From Paracoccaceae bacterium (lineage in GTDB: Bacteria > Pseudomonadota > Alphaproteobacteria > Rhodobacterales > Rhodobacteraceae): 47,623 bases of DNA. The stretch lies in contig VYFX01000041.1 in the NCBI GenBank assembly GCA_009842205.1, forward strand, positions 1 through 47,623, written 5' to 3'. The position numbers were made by a program, and so were the translations under genes. Of this stretch, positions 26,542 through 36,924 are shown piece by piece. The notes beneath the pieces are model-generated. The model was not told the DNA's origin and ran no database searches. It worked only from the letters and a program-made list of their open reading frames with translations. Each line of letters starts with the position of its first letter. The first letter of the stretch is position 1.

Positions 26542-27714
26542 TCAATACTCCTTCTTGAATGGGCCAGATAGTATCAATTGTTCTATTTCCTCTACAACTA
26601 GTTTTTCTTCCTTTTTGAGAAAGTTTTCAAGGGCCTGATGAAATCCCCGATGTCCTATCCAATGCAGGGAATGGGTTTTGAAGGGTAAATATCCCCTAGC
26701 CAGCTTATGATGCCCACCAGCCCCGGCCTCGACATATTTTAAGCCATGTTGAATGGCATAATCCATGGCTTGGTAGTAACACAGTTCAAAATGAAGGAAG
26801 TCCTGATATTCCGTGCATCCCCAGTACCTGCCAAACAGCTTGTCCTGACCTATGAAATTAAGTGCACCGGCTATGGGATGCCCATCCTTTTCACACAATA
26901 TGAGCAGGATATCATCGGCCATAGACTCCCCCACAATGCTGAAGAACTCCCTTGTGAGGTATGGATATCCCCATTTCCTCATACCGGTCTCTTGGTAAAA
27001 CAACCAGAATGTATCCCAATGGTGTTCCTGTATTTGATCACCACTCAACAGCTTGATTTTCCCGCCAAAGGTGTGAAGATTTTTCCTTTCCCGCCGGATA
27101 TTCCGTCTCTTGCGGGAAGACAACTCGTCCAGAAACTGATCAAAATCACCATACCCCGGATTGGTCCACCGATATTGATAGCCAGTTCTATGCAACAACC
27201 CATATTCCTGACCATGTTCAACCTCTTCGGATGTACAAAAATTGATATGGGCTGACGAAAAGGATTGTCCCTTGATGATACTCTTCATTGCTTGTATCAA
27301 GGCACTGAAGCCAATGGATTCATAGCCCGGTTTGACAAGAAACCTTTGGCCTGTGGCGGGAGTAAATGGTACAGCTGACAATAATTTGGGATAGTAGGAT
27401 TCTCCCATGAATTCGTATTCCTGGGCCCAGGAGTAGTCAAAAATAAATTCACCCATGCTGTTGAACTTGACGTAAAGGGGCATGACAGCAATAAAATCAC
27501 CTCCCTCGGTGACCACGAGATGTATGGGCACCCAACCTGCTTCGGGTGAAGTCGACTTCGATTCTTCAAGGGCCAGAAGAAAATCGTGTTTGATAAAAGG
27601 ATCTATTGATTGTTCATTGGATGAATTTGACTTGGCACAAGCATCCCACTTATCTGCAGGTATGTCCTTGATGGTCTGATAGGTAATCACTTTAATATCA
27701 AGTGGCTTATCCAT
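26542..27714 (-). CDS. GNAT-fold acyltransferase-like protein, COG3146/DUF482
   Basis: 390-aa protein with two tandem GNAT-like halves of the DUF482 (peptidogalycan biosynthesis-like) family. Features: 'DPFIKHDFLLALEES' near the N-terminus, 'FDYSWAQEYEFMGESYYPKL', 'SSRKRRNIRRERKNL', 'GHPIAGALNFIGQDKLFGRY', and the C-terminal 'YVEAGAGGHHKLARGYLPFK' plus 'THSLHWI', highly typical of the family. Substrate unknown; peptidoglycan or lipid links are suggestions only. ATG 27714 is preferred to the upstream in-frame TTG 27720. Between ridA (32-base gap) and PCD (3-base gap) in one operon. Confidence 0.9.
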   Translation of the reverse strand: MDKPLDIKVITYQTIKDIPADKWDACAKSNSSNEQSIDPFIKHDFLLALEESKSTSPEAGWVPIHLVVTEGGDFIAVMPLYVKFNSMGEFIFDYSWAQEYEFMGESYYPKLLSAVPFTPATGQRFLVKPGYESIGFSALIQAMKSIIKGQSFSSAHINFCTSEEVEHGQEYGLLHRTGYQYRWTNPGYGDFDQFLDELSSRKRRNIRRERKNLHTFGGKIKLLSGDQIQEHHWDTFWLFYQETGMRKWGYPYLTREFFSIVGESMADDILLILCEKDGHPIAGALNFIGQDKLFGRYWGCTEYQDFLHFELCYYQAMDYAIQHGLKYVEAGAGGHHKLARGYLPFKTHSLHWIGHRGFHQALENFLKKEEKLVVEEIEQLILSGPFKKEY

Positions 27715-27746
27715 GGTCAATTGATCCTGAAGGAGGCATTTTCAAA

Positions 27747-28226
27747 TCAACAGCAATTTGTACCAGTATTTATCTGGAAAATACCCTCGACTTCAACCGG
27801 TATGCCGAAGGGGAGATCGGCCATGCCTAATGCCGAACGAGCATGCCTGCCCTTTTCACCTAGAGCCTCGACAAAGAAATCGGAGCAGCCATTGACAACA
27901 GCTGGATGCTGTCCAAAATCGGGTGTCGAATTTACGAAACCGGTCAATTTCACGACCCTCTCCAAGCGTTCCAAATCACCATCACAGGCATCCTTCACTT
28001 GAGCCAGAAGGTTAATTGCACAGATTCTGGCAGCCTTTGCGCCCTCTTCAAGGGACATGGTATCCCCCAACTTTCCCTTGACCATATTTTTTCCCTCAAG
28101 CGGAACTTGACCGGAAACATATACGAGGTTATCCACAACGACATAGGGTATGTAGTTGAATACGGGTTTTGGCATGGGAGGTAAAATAACGCCCATTTTT
28201 TCAAGATTTTTCTCAATTGTGTTCAT
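27747..28226 (-). CDS. RidA family enamine/imine deaminase
   Basis: RidA/YjgF/UK114 family protein, 159 aa, which hydrolyses reactive 2-aminoacrylate-type enamines released by PLP enzymes. Motifs: 'YVVVDNLVYVSGQVPLEGKN', 'GAKAARICAINLLAQVKDAC', and the C-terminal 'HARSALGMADLPFGIPVEVEG', which has the family's conserved R-[ST]-x-x-G block. The longer variant with the 'VNSTPDFGQHPAVVNGCSDF' segment is common in alphaproteobacteria. The ATG at 28226 has GGAG six bases upstream and is preferred over TTG 28232. First gene of the ridA-acyltransferase-PCD operon. Confidence 0.93.
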   Translation of the reverse strand: MNTIEKNLEKMGVILPPMPKPVFNYIPYVVVDNLVYVSGQVPLEGKNMVKGKLGDTMSLEEGAKAARICAINLLAQVKDACDGDLERLERVVKLTGFVNSTPDFGQHPAVVNGCSDFFVEALGEKGRHARSALGMADLPFGIPVEVEGIFQINTGTNCC

Positions 28227-28346
28227 TCTCAACTCCAGATAAAAGTAAATTCGAAAGCCAAATAAAGTTCATTTTGCAGAGATTCCCTATTACCACAACC
28301 ACAATACCCTAAAAGGAGAATCTTGGATTTCCGACAAAAGAATTCC

Positions 28347-30314
28347 CTAAAGCAGGGGGATGGGCTTCATTCCACTGTGAATTTTCTCCATTGCCAGCCG
28401 CCAGATTTCGGCGGGTAGGCCACCACCGGTTACATTCTTTAGTGGTCTGTTGTTGTCATAACCCATCCAGACGCCAGTTACATAGTTGCTGGTAAATCCG
28501 ATGAACCAGGCATCCTTGGCAGATTGTGTCGTTCCTGTCTTGCCTGCACTTTGCCAGTGCTCCATCTTGGCCCTTTGTCCCGTACCTTGTTCAATGACTT
28601 GGTTCAACATGTAAACCAATTGTCTGGCAGTAGAACCGGAAATTGCCCTTTGACCTGATTTTCCCTGCATTCTGAACAGAACCGTATCTTCCCCCTTTAG
28701 TCTGATTTCTTCGATACCGTAAGGTATGACTTCCCAACCCCCACTCAGAATACCCGTGTAAATCCCTGTCATTTCCAGGAGAGTTGCTTCGGAGGTACCC
28801 AGGGCAAGGCTTGGGCCACTCACCAATTGGCTTTTCAGACCTAGTTTGCGAGCGATGGACGCTACCCTGTCTCGCCCCACCGCCAGGAGAATCTGGACTG
28901 CAACAGAATTCAAGGATTTGGCCATTGCCTCGGTTAGTGTAACTGTTCCAAAATATTTACTCTCATAATTTTTTGGTGTCCAGGTTTTGCCATCTCGCAA
29001 ACGGACGGAAATGGGTTCGTCAATATAGGTATCCCTATAGTTCAGACCCCTTTCCAAGCCAGCAGCAAATACGATGGGCTTGAACAGGGAACCGGTTTGC
29101 CTGAAGGCGCTAGATGCCCGGTTGAATAATCCTGAGGCCTCAAAGTTCTTGCCTCCCACCATTCCGAGAACCGCGCCATCTCGTGACATGGTTACAACTG
29201 CCAGTTCAACATTGGAGCCTTTATAAATCTTAGTGGAAAAGACTTCCCTAACGGCATCTTCCAATGCTTTCTGTATGGTCAGGTCGAAGGTGGTCTGGAT
29301 TTCAACATCCTCACGAGTATCATAGGTGAGAAATCCCGGGGCAGTCTGCAAAATCCAGTCGACATAATGTCCACCCGACTTATTGGTGGATTCCGGAAAC
29401 AGTTGGGCAGGATTATTGATGGCATCTCGGGCTGCATTGGGAGAAATGTATCCTTGATCTTCCATCAGGGAAACCACCAAATTGGCCCTTTGTTGGGAAA
29501 TCGTGAGGTTTCTGGTAGGTGCGTATCGGGACGGTGCCTTCAGCAAACCGGCAAGTAGGGCCGCTTCGCCAAGTGTCAAGGTTCTTGCCCGCTTGCCAAA
29601 ATACCTTTGGCTAGCGGCTTCAAAGCCGGTGGCACCGGCCCCAAGGTAAGCCCGGTTCAGGTAAACCATCAGGATTTCATCCTTGGTATATTTCAATTCC
29701 AGAGCCAGGGCAAAAGGGATTTCCTTGACCTTGCGCCAAAGGGTATTGGTTCGGCATGATTTCTCGTAATCCCTTGGTTCCGGCCATTTTTCGGAATCAT
29801 AGGGTTTGTTGAAACACAGCAATTTTCCTACCTGCTGGGTAATTGTTGAACCCCCATGCCCGACAAAGGGTGACCTGCCTTCCCTCATATTGATGATTAT
29901 TGCACCGATGATACCTCTTGGGCTGACCCCCAAATGTCTGTAAAACCTTTTGTCCTCTACGGCAATTAAGGCATTAATCAAATGAGGAGAAACCGTGTCA
30001 ACTGTCAATTGACCTCCAAATTGCTCGCCCCACCAGGAGAATATTTTCCCGTTGCGGTCAAAGAAGGTGACGGATCCCTTAGTTCGGCCATCTACAAGAC
30101 TATCAGCTGTCGGCAGGGAAGAATAGAAGTAGATGGTGGATATTGCCAAAATGATGAACAATATCGTCGCCATTCGCCAACCAAAGGCCCAGACAGCCCT
30201 GAAAGCCAATTTGCGGGTCCGACCCCAATACCCTGGTGGCTTGGACTTTTTTGCTTTCCGCCGGACTTTCCGTTCAGGAGTCTTGGAAGATCCTTTTGAT
30301 TGGGGTGAATTCAT
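28347..30314 (-). CDS. Class A penicillin-binding protein (PBP1A type, transglycosylase/transpeptidase)
   Basis: Bifunctional peptidoglycan synthase of 655 aa. A basic cytoplasmic N-terminus is followed by one membrane helix (about residues 45-65, 'RMATILFIILAISTIYFYSS'). The GT51 domain has 'AVEDKRFYRHLGV' (catalytic Glu), 'GGSTITQQVGKLL' and 'YLNRAYLGAGATGFEAASQR'. The transpeptidase domain has 'RQTGSLFKPIVFAAG' (Ser-x-x-Lys), 'AKSLNSVAVQI' (S-x-N) and 'SAGKTGTTQSAKDAWFIGFT' (KTG). The Cys-containing insert between GT51 motifs ('LLCFNKPYDSEKWPEPRDYE') is characteristic of alphaproteobacterial PBP1A. Single gene with a short upstream gap to pncB. It is the likely target of beta-lactams. Confidence 0.95.
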   Translation of the reverse strand: MNSPQSKGSSKTPERKVRRKAKKSKPPGYWGRTRKLAFRAVWAFGWRMATILFIILAISTIYFYSSLPTADSLVDGRTKGSVTFFDRNGKIFSWWGEQFGGQLTVDTVSPHLINALIAVEDKRFYRHLGVSPRGIIGAIIINMREGRSPFVGHGGSTITQQVGKLLCFNKPYDSEKWPEPRDYEKSCRTNTLWRKVKEIPFALALELKYTKDEILMVYLNRAYLGAGATGFEAASQRYFGKRARTLTLGEAALLAGLLKAPSRYAPTRNLTISQQRANLVVSLMEDQGYISPNAARDAINNPAQLFPESTNKSGGHYVDWILQTAPGFLTYDTREDVEIQTTFDLTIQKALEDAVREVFSTKIYKGSNVELAVVTMSRDGAVLGMVGGKNFEASGLFNRASSAFRQTGSLFKPIVFAAGLERGLNYRDTYIDEPISVRLRDGKTWTPKNYESKYFGTVTLTEAMAKSLNSVAVQILLAVGRDRVASIARKLGLKSQLVSGPSLALGTSEATLLEMTGIYTGILSGGWEVIPYGIEEIRLKGEDTVLFRMQGKSGQRAISGSTARQLVYMLNQVIEQGTGQRAKMEHWQSAGKTGTTQSAKDAWFIGFTSNYVTGVWMGYDNNRPLKNVTGGGLPAEIWRLAMEKIHSGMKPIPLL

Positions 30315-30463
30315 TGCTCGACATATTATCCGAATTTCACTGGATTCAGGTACTTGAGGCCAGCTTTACGGTATCAGTTGTTAAATTTGTCTCTTGATGA
30401 GAAGCTTCTTCAGTGTATGAAATTTACGATAATCATGCAATCAATAAGACGACAAATTCAATT

Positions 30464-31771
30464 TTAGACAATTACCTCCATTGGAACCTGAGCACCAACT
30501 TTGAAAATCTTCCGGTAATGTTCTATCAAATTCTCTGGTCCCATGGCCTTTCTCGGGTTATCGGAGAGTTTGACGGTAGGTCGGTTGTTGGCGCTGGCAG
30601 CCTTGCACACCAAAGAGATGGGTGCAAGCCCATCATCCGGTGCAAAACCTCGAAAGTCATTGGTTAACAGGGTACCCCAGCCAAAACTCAATCTTACACG
30701 CCCCGAAAACTGATTATGGAGTTCCTCAATGGTGCTTACATCCAGCCCATCAGAAAAGATCAACAGTTTCTGGCTGATATCCTCTCCCCTTTGTTTCCAC
30801 CAGTCAAGGGCAATTTCCCCCATTTCCCCCGGCATTCCTGAATCAATCCTGATACCTGTCCATTTTGCAAGCCACCCCGGGGCATTCCTCAACAACTGTT
30901 CCGTACCATAGGTATCGGCTAGAATTATCCTTAGATTCCCATCGTATTCCTTTTGCCAATCTTGCAAAAGCTGATAGGGTGCATCTGCCAATTCCTCATC
31001 ATCATCGGCTAGGGCACAATATACCATTGGAAGTTCATGGGCACTGGTACCTATGGCTTCAACCTCCCTTCTCATGGCAATGAGGCAATTTGATGTTCCT
31101 ATAAACTTATTGCCCAAACCTTCACTCAAGGCCTGAACACACCAATCCTGCCAAAGGTAGGAGTGTCTTCTTCGAGTTCCGAAATCAGCCAAGTGAAGAT
31201 CTTGCAGGTTGCCAAGACGCAGGGTGTTTTCCCAAACCCGCGTCATGGCCCGAGCGTAAAGAACCTGCAATTCAAATCGCCCCAGTTTCTTGAGAATGGA
31301 GCGGGAACGAAGTTCGGTCAGTACAGCCAAAGCCGGAATTTCCCACATCATCACCTCTGGCCAAAGGCCTTCAAAGGACAGTTCAAATTGGCCATCCCTG
31401 ATTTCAAGGTGATATGGTGGCAGTTGGAGATTCTCAAACCAATCAATAAATTCCGGTCGGAACATTTGCCTTTTGCCGTAAAATACATTCCCCCTTAGCC
31501 AGGTAGATTCCCCCCTGGAAAGTCTGAGTGTTCTGATATGATCAAGCTGTTCTTCCAATTCCTTTTTGTCGATCAGGTCTGCCAGGGGAACATTTCCTGT
31601 TCTGTTAATCAAATTGAACATAACCCTGACCCTAGGATGATTTTCCAGGATAAATTGGCACATGAGCAACTTATAGAAATCGGTGTCGATCAATGATCTG
31701 ACGATGGGGTCTATTTTCCAATTATGATTATAGACCCTGGTAGCTATGTCAATGTTGGGAGTAAACATCAT
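30464..31771 (-). CDS. pncB: Nicotinate phosphoribosyltransferase
   Basis: Makes nicotinate mononucleotide from nicotinate and PRPP in the Preiss-Handler NAD salvage route; 435 aa. Motifs: 'LIDTDFYKLLMCQFILE' at the N-terminus, 'FGTRRRHSYLWQDW', 'FIGTSNCLIAMRREVEAIGT' then 'SAHELPMVYCA' with the catalytic His, 'ILADTYGTEQLL', 'IRIDSGMPGEMGEIALDWW' and 'FGWGTLLTNDF' (phosphate binding). Begins nine bases after the pncA stop, so the two steps from nicotinamide to NaMN are encoded together. Confidence 0.96.
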   Translation of the reverse strand: MMFTPNIDIATRVYNHNWKIDPIVRSLIDTDFYKLLMCQFILENHPRVRVMFNLINRTGNVPLADLIDKKELEEQLDHIRTLRLSRGESTWLRGNVFYGKRQMFRPEFIDWFENLQLPPYHLEIRDGQFELSFEGLWPEVMMWEIPALAVLTELRSRSILKKLGRFELQVLYARAMTRVWENTLRLGNLQDLHLADFGTRRRHSYLWQDWCVQALSEGLGNKFIGTSNCLIAMRREVEAIGTSAHELPMVYCALADDDEELADAPYQLLQDWQKEYDGNLRIILADTYGTEQLLRNAPGWLAKWTGIRIDSGMPGEMGEIALDWWKQRGEDISQKLLIFSDGLDVSTIEELHNQFSGRVRLSFGWGTLLTNDFRGFAPDDGLAPISLVCKAASANNRPTVKLSDNPRKAMGPENLIEHYRKIFKVGAQVPMEVIV

Positions 31772-31780
31772 GATAAGTGA

Positions 31781-32410
31781 TTATGACAGTAATTCAGCAG
31801 TGGTTGAAAGAACAATATCATTTGCTCGCATATCATTCAAAGCATTATCCAACGACCCATCCAGGTCAATCGCACGAGAGGCATCCATCAAAACGGTTAC
31901 CTGATATCCCAGTTTCCTGGCATCGATGGCCGAGTAATAAACACAGAAATCCGTGGCCAGACCGGCGCAAATAATTTTTTTCATGTTTCTATTCTTTAGA
32001 TATCCATCCAAACCGGTTGCGGTTTTCCGATCATTTTCGAAAAATGCCGAATAGCTGTCGATTTCCTTTCGAAACCCCTTTCTGATGATCAGGTCAGCGT
32101 GATCTGTTTGGAGGTCCTTGTGGAATTCGGCGCCCTTCGTTCCCTGTACACAATGATCAGGCCAGAGAACCTGTTTGCCATAAGACAATGATATTAGTTC
32201 ATAAACAGATTTGTCTTTGTGGTTCGAAGCAAATGAAGAATGTGCCTCAGGATGCCAGTCCTGGGTAAAAACCGTGGCAGGAAATCGTGGCAATAACTTG
32301 TTTATGGGTTTAATGATTTGATCCCCGTCGGGTACTGCCAAGGCACCACCAGGGCAAAAATCGTTCTGGACATCTATGACCAAAAAAACAGCATCAGTTT
32401 GGTTTCCCAT
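31781..32410 (-). CDS. pncA: Nicotinamidase
   Basis: Isochorismatase-fold amidohydrolase of 209 aa that converts nicotinamide to nicotinate. Catalytic triad: Asp in 'FLVIDVQNDFCPGG' (residue 13), Lys in 'LIIRKGF' (about 112) and Cys in 'GLATDFCVYYSAIDA' (about 158). The metal-site residues are in 'FTQDWHPEAHSSF'. 'WPDHCVQGTKGAEFH' is a strong PncA signature. Feeds the adjacent pncB. A 102-base gap separates it from the GNAT gene upstream, so it may have its own promoter. Confidence 0.96.
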   Translation of the reverse strand: MGNQTDAVFLVIDVQNDFCPGGALAVPDGDQIIKPINKLLPRFPATVFTQDWHPEAHSSFASNHKDKSVYELISLSYGKQVLWPDHCVQGTKGAEFHKDLQTDHADLIIRKGFRKEIDSYSAFFENDRKTATGLDGYLKNRNMKKIICAGLATDFCVYYSAIDARKLGYQVTVLMDASRAIDLDGSLDNALNDMRANDIVLSTTAELLS

Positions 32411-32512
32411 TATTTAACCTCTTTCAGGAAGATCATTACCAACCCCTTATACCAATCAGGAAAACATTTCTCCAAGAAAAAGGAACAGGCTCTATGGAAT
32501 TAATTTTCCCGT

Positions 32513-33064
32513 TCAGGGAACATGATAATTTGCAAATTGTACTAGAACCACCGCATCCTCATAATCCAGGTTTTCTGTCAAACACCATTCAGGAATGTCA
32601 TGCCTATCCGGGTGGTAAATTTCAAATCCAGCCTTTTGATAAGCAGAGACAGCACGGGTATTTCGAGCAGAGGGTCTGATGATCAAGATATCTGCCAATT
32701 TGTCCCTCATCAGCATACCAATTGCAGTTTTCAAGGCTGTGGACCCATATCCCTTGTTCCAATTCTGCCTATTGGCAATCCACAAATCCAGTTCAGCAAC
32801 CCGATCTCTCAAGAAGAAGCTGATTGCTCCCACTTCTTCATGGTCAACAACTATCAGGAACAGACGAAAATCGCCATAATCACGAAAGGCTTCTTCATTA
32901 TAGTCATCACAAAACTCCTCATATGTGGGTACAGGAGCATCGGGAAAAGTTGGTGGTCCAAGCATTTCGGGAGTTGCATCCGAGCAAGCCAGCCATCTAA
33001 ATATTTTGTCCCGATCATATAAAGTAGCTTGGTTAAGCTTCAGGGAGCTGTATGGGTTTGTCAT
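32513..33064 (-). CDS. GNAT N-acetyltransferase (RimJ/RimL type)
   Basis: 183-aa acetyltransferase-like protein. The acetyl-CoA site is 'NRQNWNKGYGSTALKTAIGM' (R/Q-x-x-G-x-G/S pattern), followed by 'RPSARNTRAVSAYQKAGFEI', the usual motif B of RimJ/RimL-type and aminoglycoside 6'-N-acetyltransferase-like proteins. The ATG at 33064 is preferred to the upstream TTG 33148 because AGAGG precedes it and homology-like sequence begins there. Substrate unknown. It has no obvious link with pncA, though same strand. Confidence 0.85.
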   Translation of the reverse strand: MTNPYSSLKLNQATLYDRDKIFRWLACSDATPEMLGPPTFPDAPVPTYEEFCDDYNEEAFRDYGDFRLFLIVVDHEEVGAISFFLRDRVAELDLWIANRQNWNKGYGSTALKTAIGMLMRDKLADILIIRPSARNTRAVSAYQKAGFEIYHPDRHDIPEWCLTENLDYEDAVVLVQFANYHVP

Positions 33065-33350
33065 CGGATTACCTCTCTGAAACGCCCGAAAATTGTACTG
33101 TTTTAGTATTTTTTCTACAGACTTCTTTACAACAATGCCTGATGTCAAGGATTTGTTTTTTCATTACATCACATTTTGAAATGGGTAAAAATCTGATTCC
33201 ATGAGACAGGGTAATTTGAAGAACAGAAAATCATGCTGCTGTGGTCAAGTTTATATTGCAGGATTACGGTTATAAAAAAGAACCAAAATTATGCCCTTGT
33301 ATGTTTAATTTTCCAATCAAAACAAGTATATTTTAAGGAGGAGAAAATAG

Positions 33351-35777
<2,427 letters not shown>

Positions 35778-35814
35778 TCGAATATAACCTGGGAGTGATC
35801 AAATTACGAAATAA

Positions 35815-36579
35815 TTATTTGGTCAAGACAAAGGCAACCATAGGTTGCTCTAGTATCAGGTGCCCTTGCTGTTTTAGTGCATATAGCTGAAAGAGGTCTT
35901 TCATTTCCTCCAAAACCATTTCGACCCTATTTGCCCTTTTGGGGTCGACAGAAATGGCATCATTCAGAATGGTCTCAATACTACTGACCCTGATGGATGT
36001 CATGTATTCAAAGGCATCATCCAACCGCCCCAAATTCCTTTCAATAAAATCGTGCAATTCATGTAAGGCATTCCGGCAAACTTCAGTTTCATCTTCCAGG
36101 GGTTTGAAAACCTCGAAAAAACTACCGCAATTCAAGGGTTCCATGATCAGAACCGGGCATCCGGGCTTGGTAACTTGCAGTGCCTTTTGTAATCCTCTCT
36201 GAATTTCCTTTGCAGGTATGTGATGCAGGGTGTTCAAAATGATGGTTCCATCGAAGCCATGATCACGGAAAACCATTTCACCAGCTCCAGTGTGGATGAG
36301 TTCAGCCTGTGGGCATTTTCTACGGGCTTCAATCAATGATTGCTTGTTAACATCAATGCCGGTTGGCTTGGCCAATCTGTTTGCAAGTGCCTTGAGCAAA
36401 CTTCCCCGACCACAACCGATATCAAGAATTCTTTGGTTCTCAAGAGGTGAAAATGTTTCTTCAATGACCGTGATATTCCGATTTAAATCAGTTCTCTTTC
36501 TGGCCATTCCAAGCAAGGGAATTTCTTTGTGATTCATAGCCATGCAAAAAAAATCCTGATCGGTTAAGAATTTCTCCAA
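35815..36579 (-). CDS. Class I SAM-dependent methyltransferase
   Basis: 254-aa methyltransferase. The SAM motif I is 'RILDIGCGRGSLLKALANRL' (about residues 50-69), with acidic motif II 'TGIDVNKQSLIEARRKCP' and a motif IV-like 'FDGTIILNTLHHIP', the last typical of methyltransferase type 11/25 proteins. The C-terminal half (about 150-254) is helical and without known motif. The substrate cannot be deduced. It converges on gyrB (37-base gap) and diverges from the DUF465 gene. Confidence 0.87.
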   Translation of the reverse strand: MEKFLTDQDFFCMAMNHKEIPLLGMARKRTDLNRNITVIEETFSPLENQRILDIGCGRGSLLKALANRLAKPTGIDVNKQSLIEARRKCPQAELIHTGAGEMVFRDHGFDGTIILNTLHHIPAKEIQRGLQKALQVTKPGCPVLIMEPLNCGSFFEVFKPLEDETEVCRNALHELHDFIERNLGRLDDAFEYMTSIRVSSIETILNDAISVDPKRANRVEMVLEEMKDLFQLYALKQQGHLILEQPMVAFVLTK

Positions 36580-36611
36580 AATCCTGTTTTTTCTTTTAAA
36601 AATTTATGGTG

Positions 36612-36617
36612 TATAAT
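36612..36617 (+). promoter_or_regulatory. -10 element upstream of the DUF465 gene
   Basis: A perfect TATAAT lies 58 bases ahead of the DUF465 start in the AT-rich divergent gap. The -35 region (around 36589-36594) is T-rich and without a clear TTGACA, so the assignment rests on the -10 and position only. Confidence 0.45.
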
Positions 36618-36675
36618 ATTTATGTGATTTACTATCGAGTAGATTTAATTTCGAGGAAAAGGAGCAATTTATCAA

Positions 36676-36837
36676 ATGGCAGAAATGGAATATCTTGAAG
36701 CACTTAAACAAAAGCACAAAGAACTTTCCGAAAGAGTTGAGCAAGCTGAAAAATCACCCAGTCCTGATCACATCCAGATTGCCGAAATGAAAAAACAGAA
36801 ACTTCATTTGAAGGAAAAGATTTTTGGAATGAGTTAA
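36676..36837 (+). CDS. DUF465 (YdcH-like) small protein
   Basis: 53-aa helical protein with a DUF465 pattern: 'YLEALKQKHKELSERVEQAE' then 'SPSPDHIQIAEMKKQKLHLK' followed by 'EKI', that is, two helices joined by a proline turn, with the conserved 'I-A-E-x-K-x-x-K-L-x-L-K-x-x-I' end. Function unknown; the family is very common in alphaproteobacteria. ATG with an AGGAAAAGGAG stretch upstream. A 'TATAAT' 58 bases before it makes this the likely first gene of a unit that may include the permease 87 bases downstream. Confidence 0.85.
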   Translation: MAEMEYLEALKQKHKELSERVEQAEKSPSPDHIQIAEMKKQKLHLKEKIFGMS

Positions 36838-36924
36838 CCAAAAACACTCTTTAAATCCATATGACGTCTCGATAAAGGGAGGTCAGCCTATTAGAGCTCA
36901 CTTGGAGGTTAACGGACCTTACAG

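Noticed and set aside
26746-27255. 169-aa plus-strand open frame
   Set aside because: Antisense shadow of the DUF482 acyltransferase-like gene.
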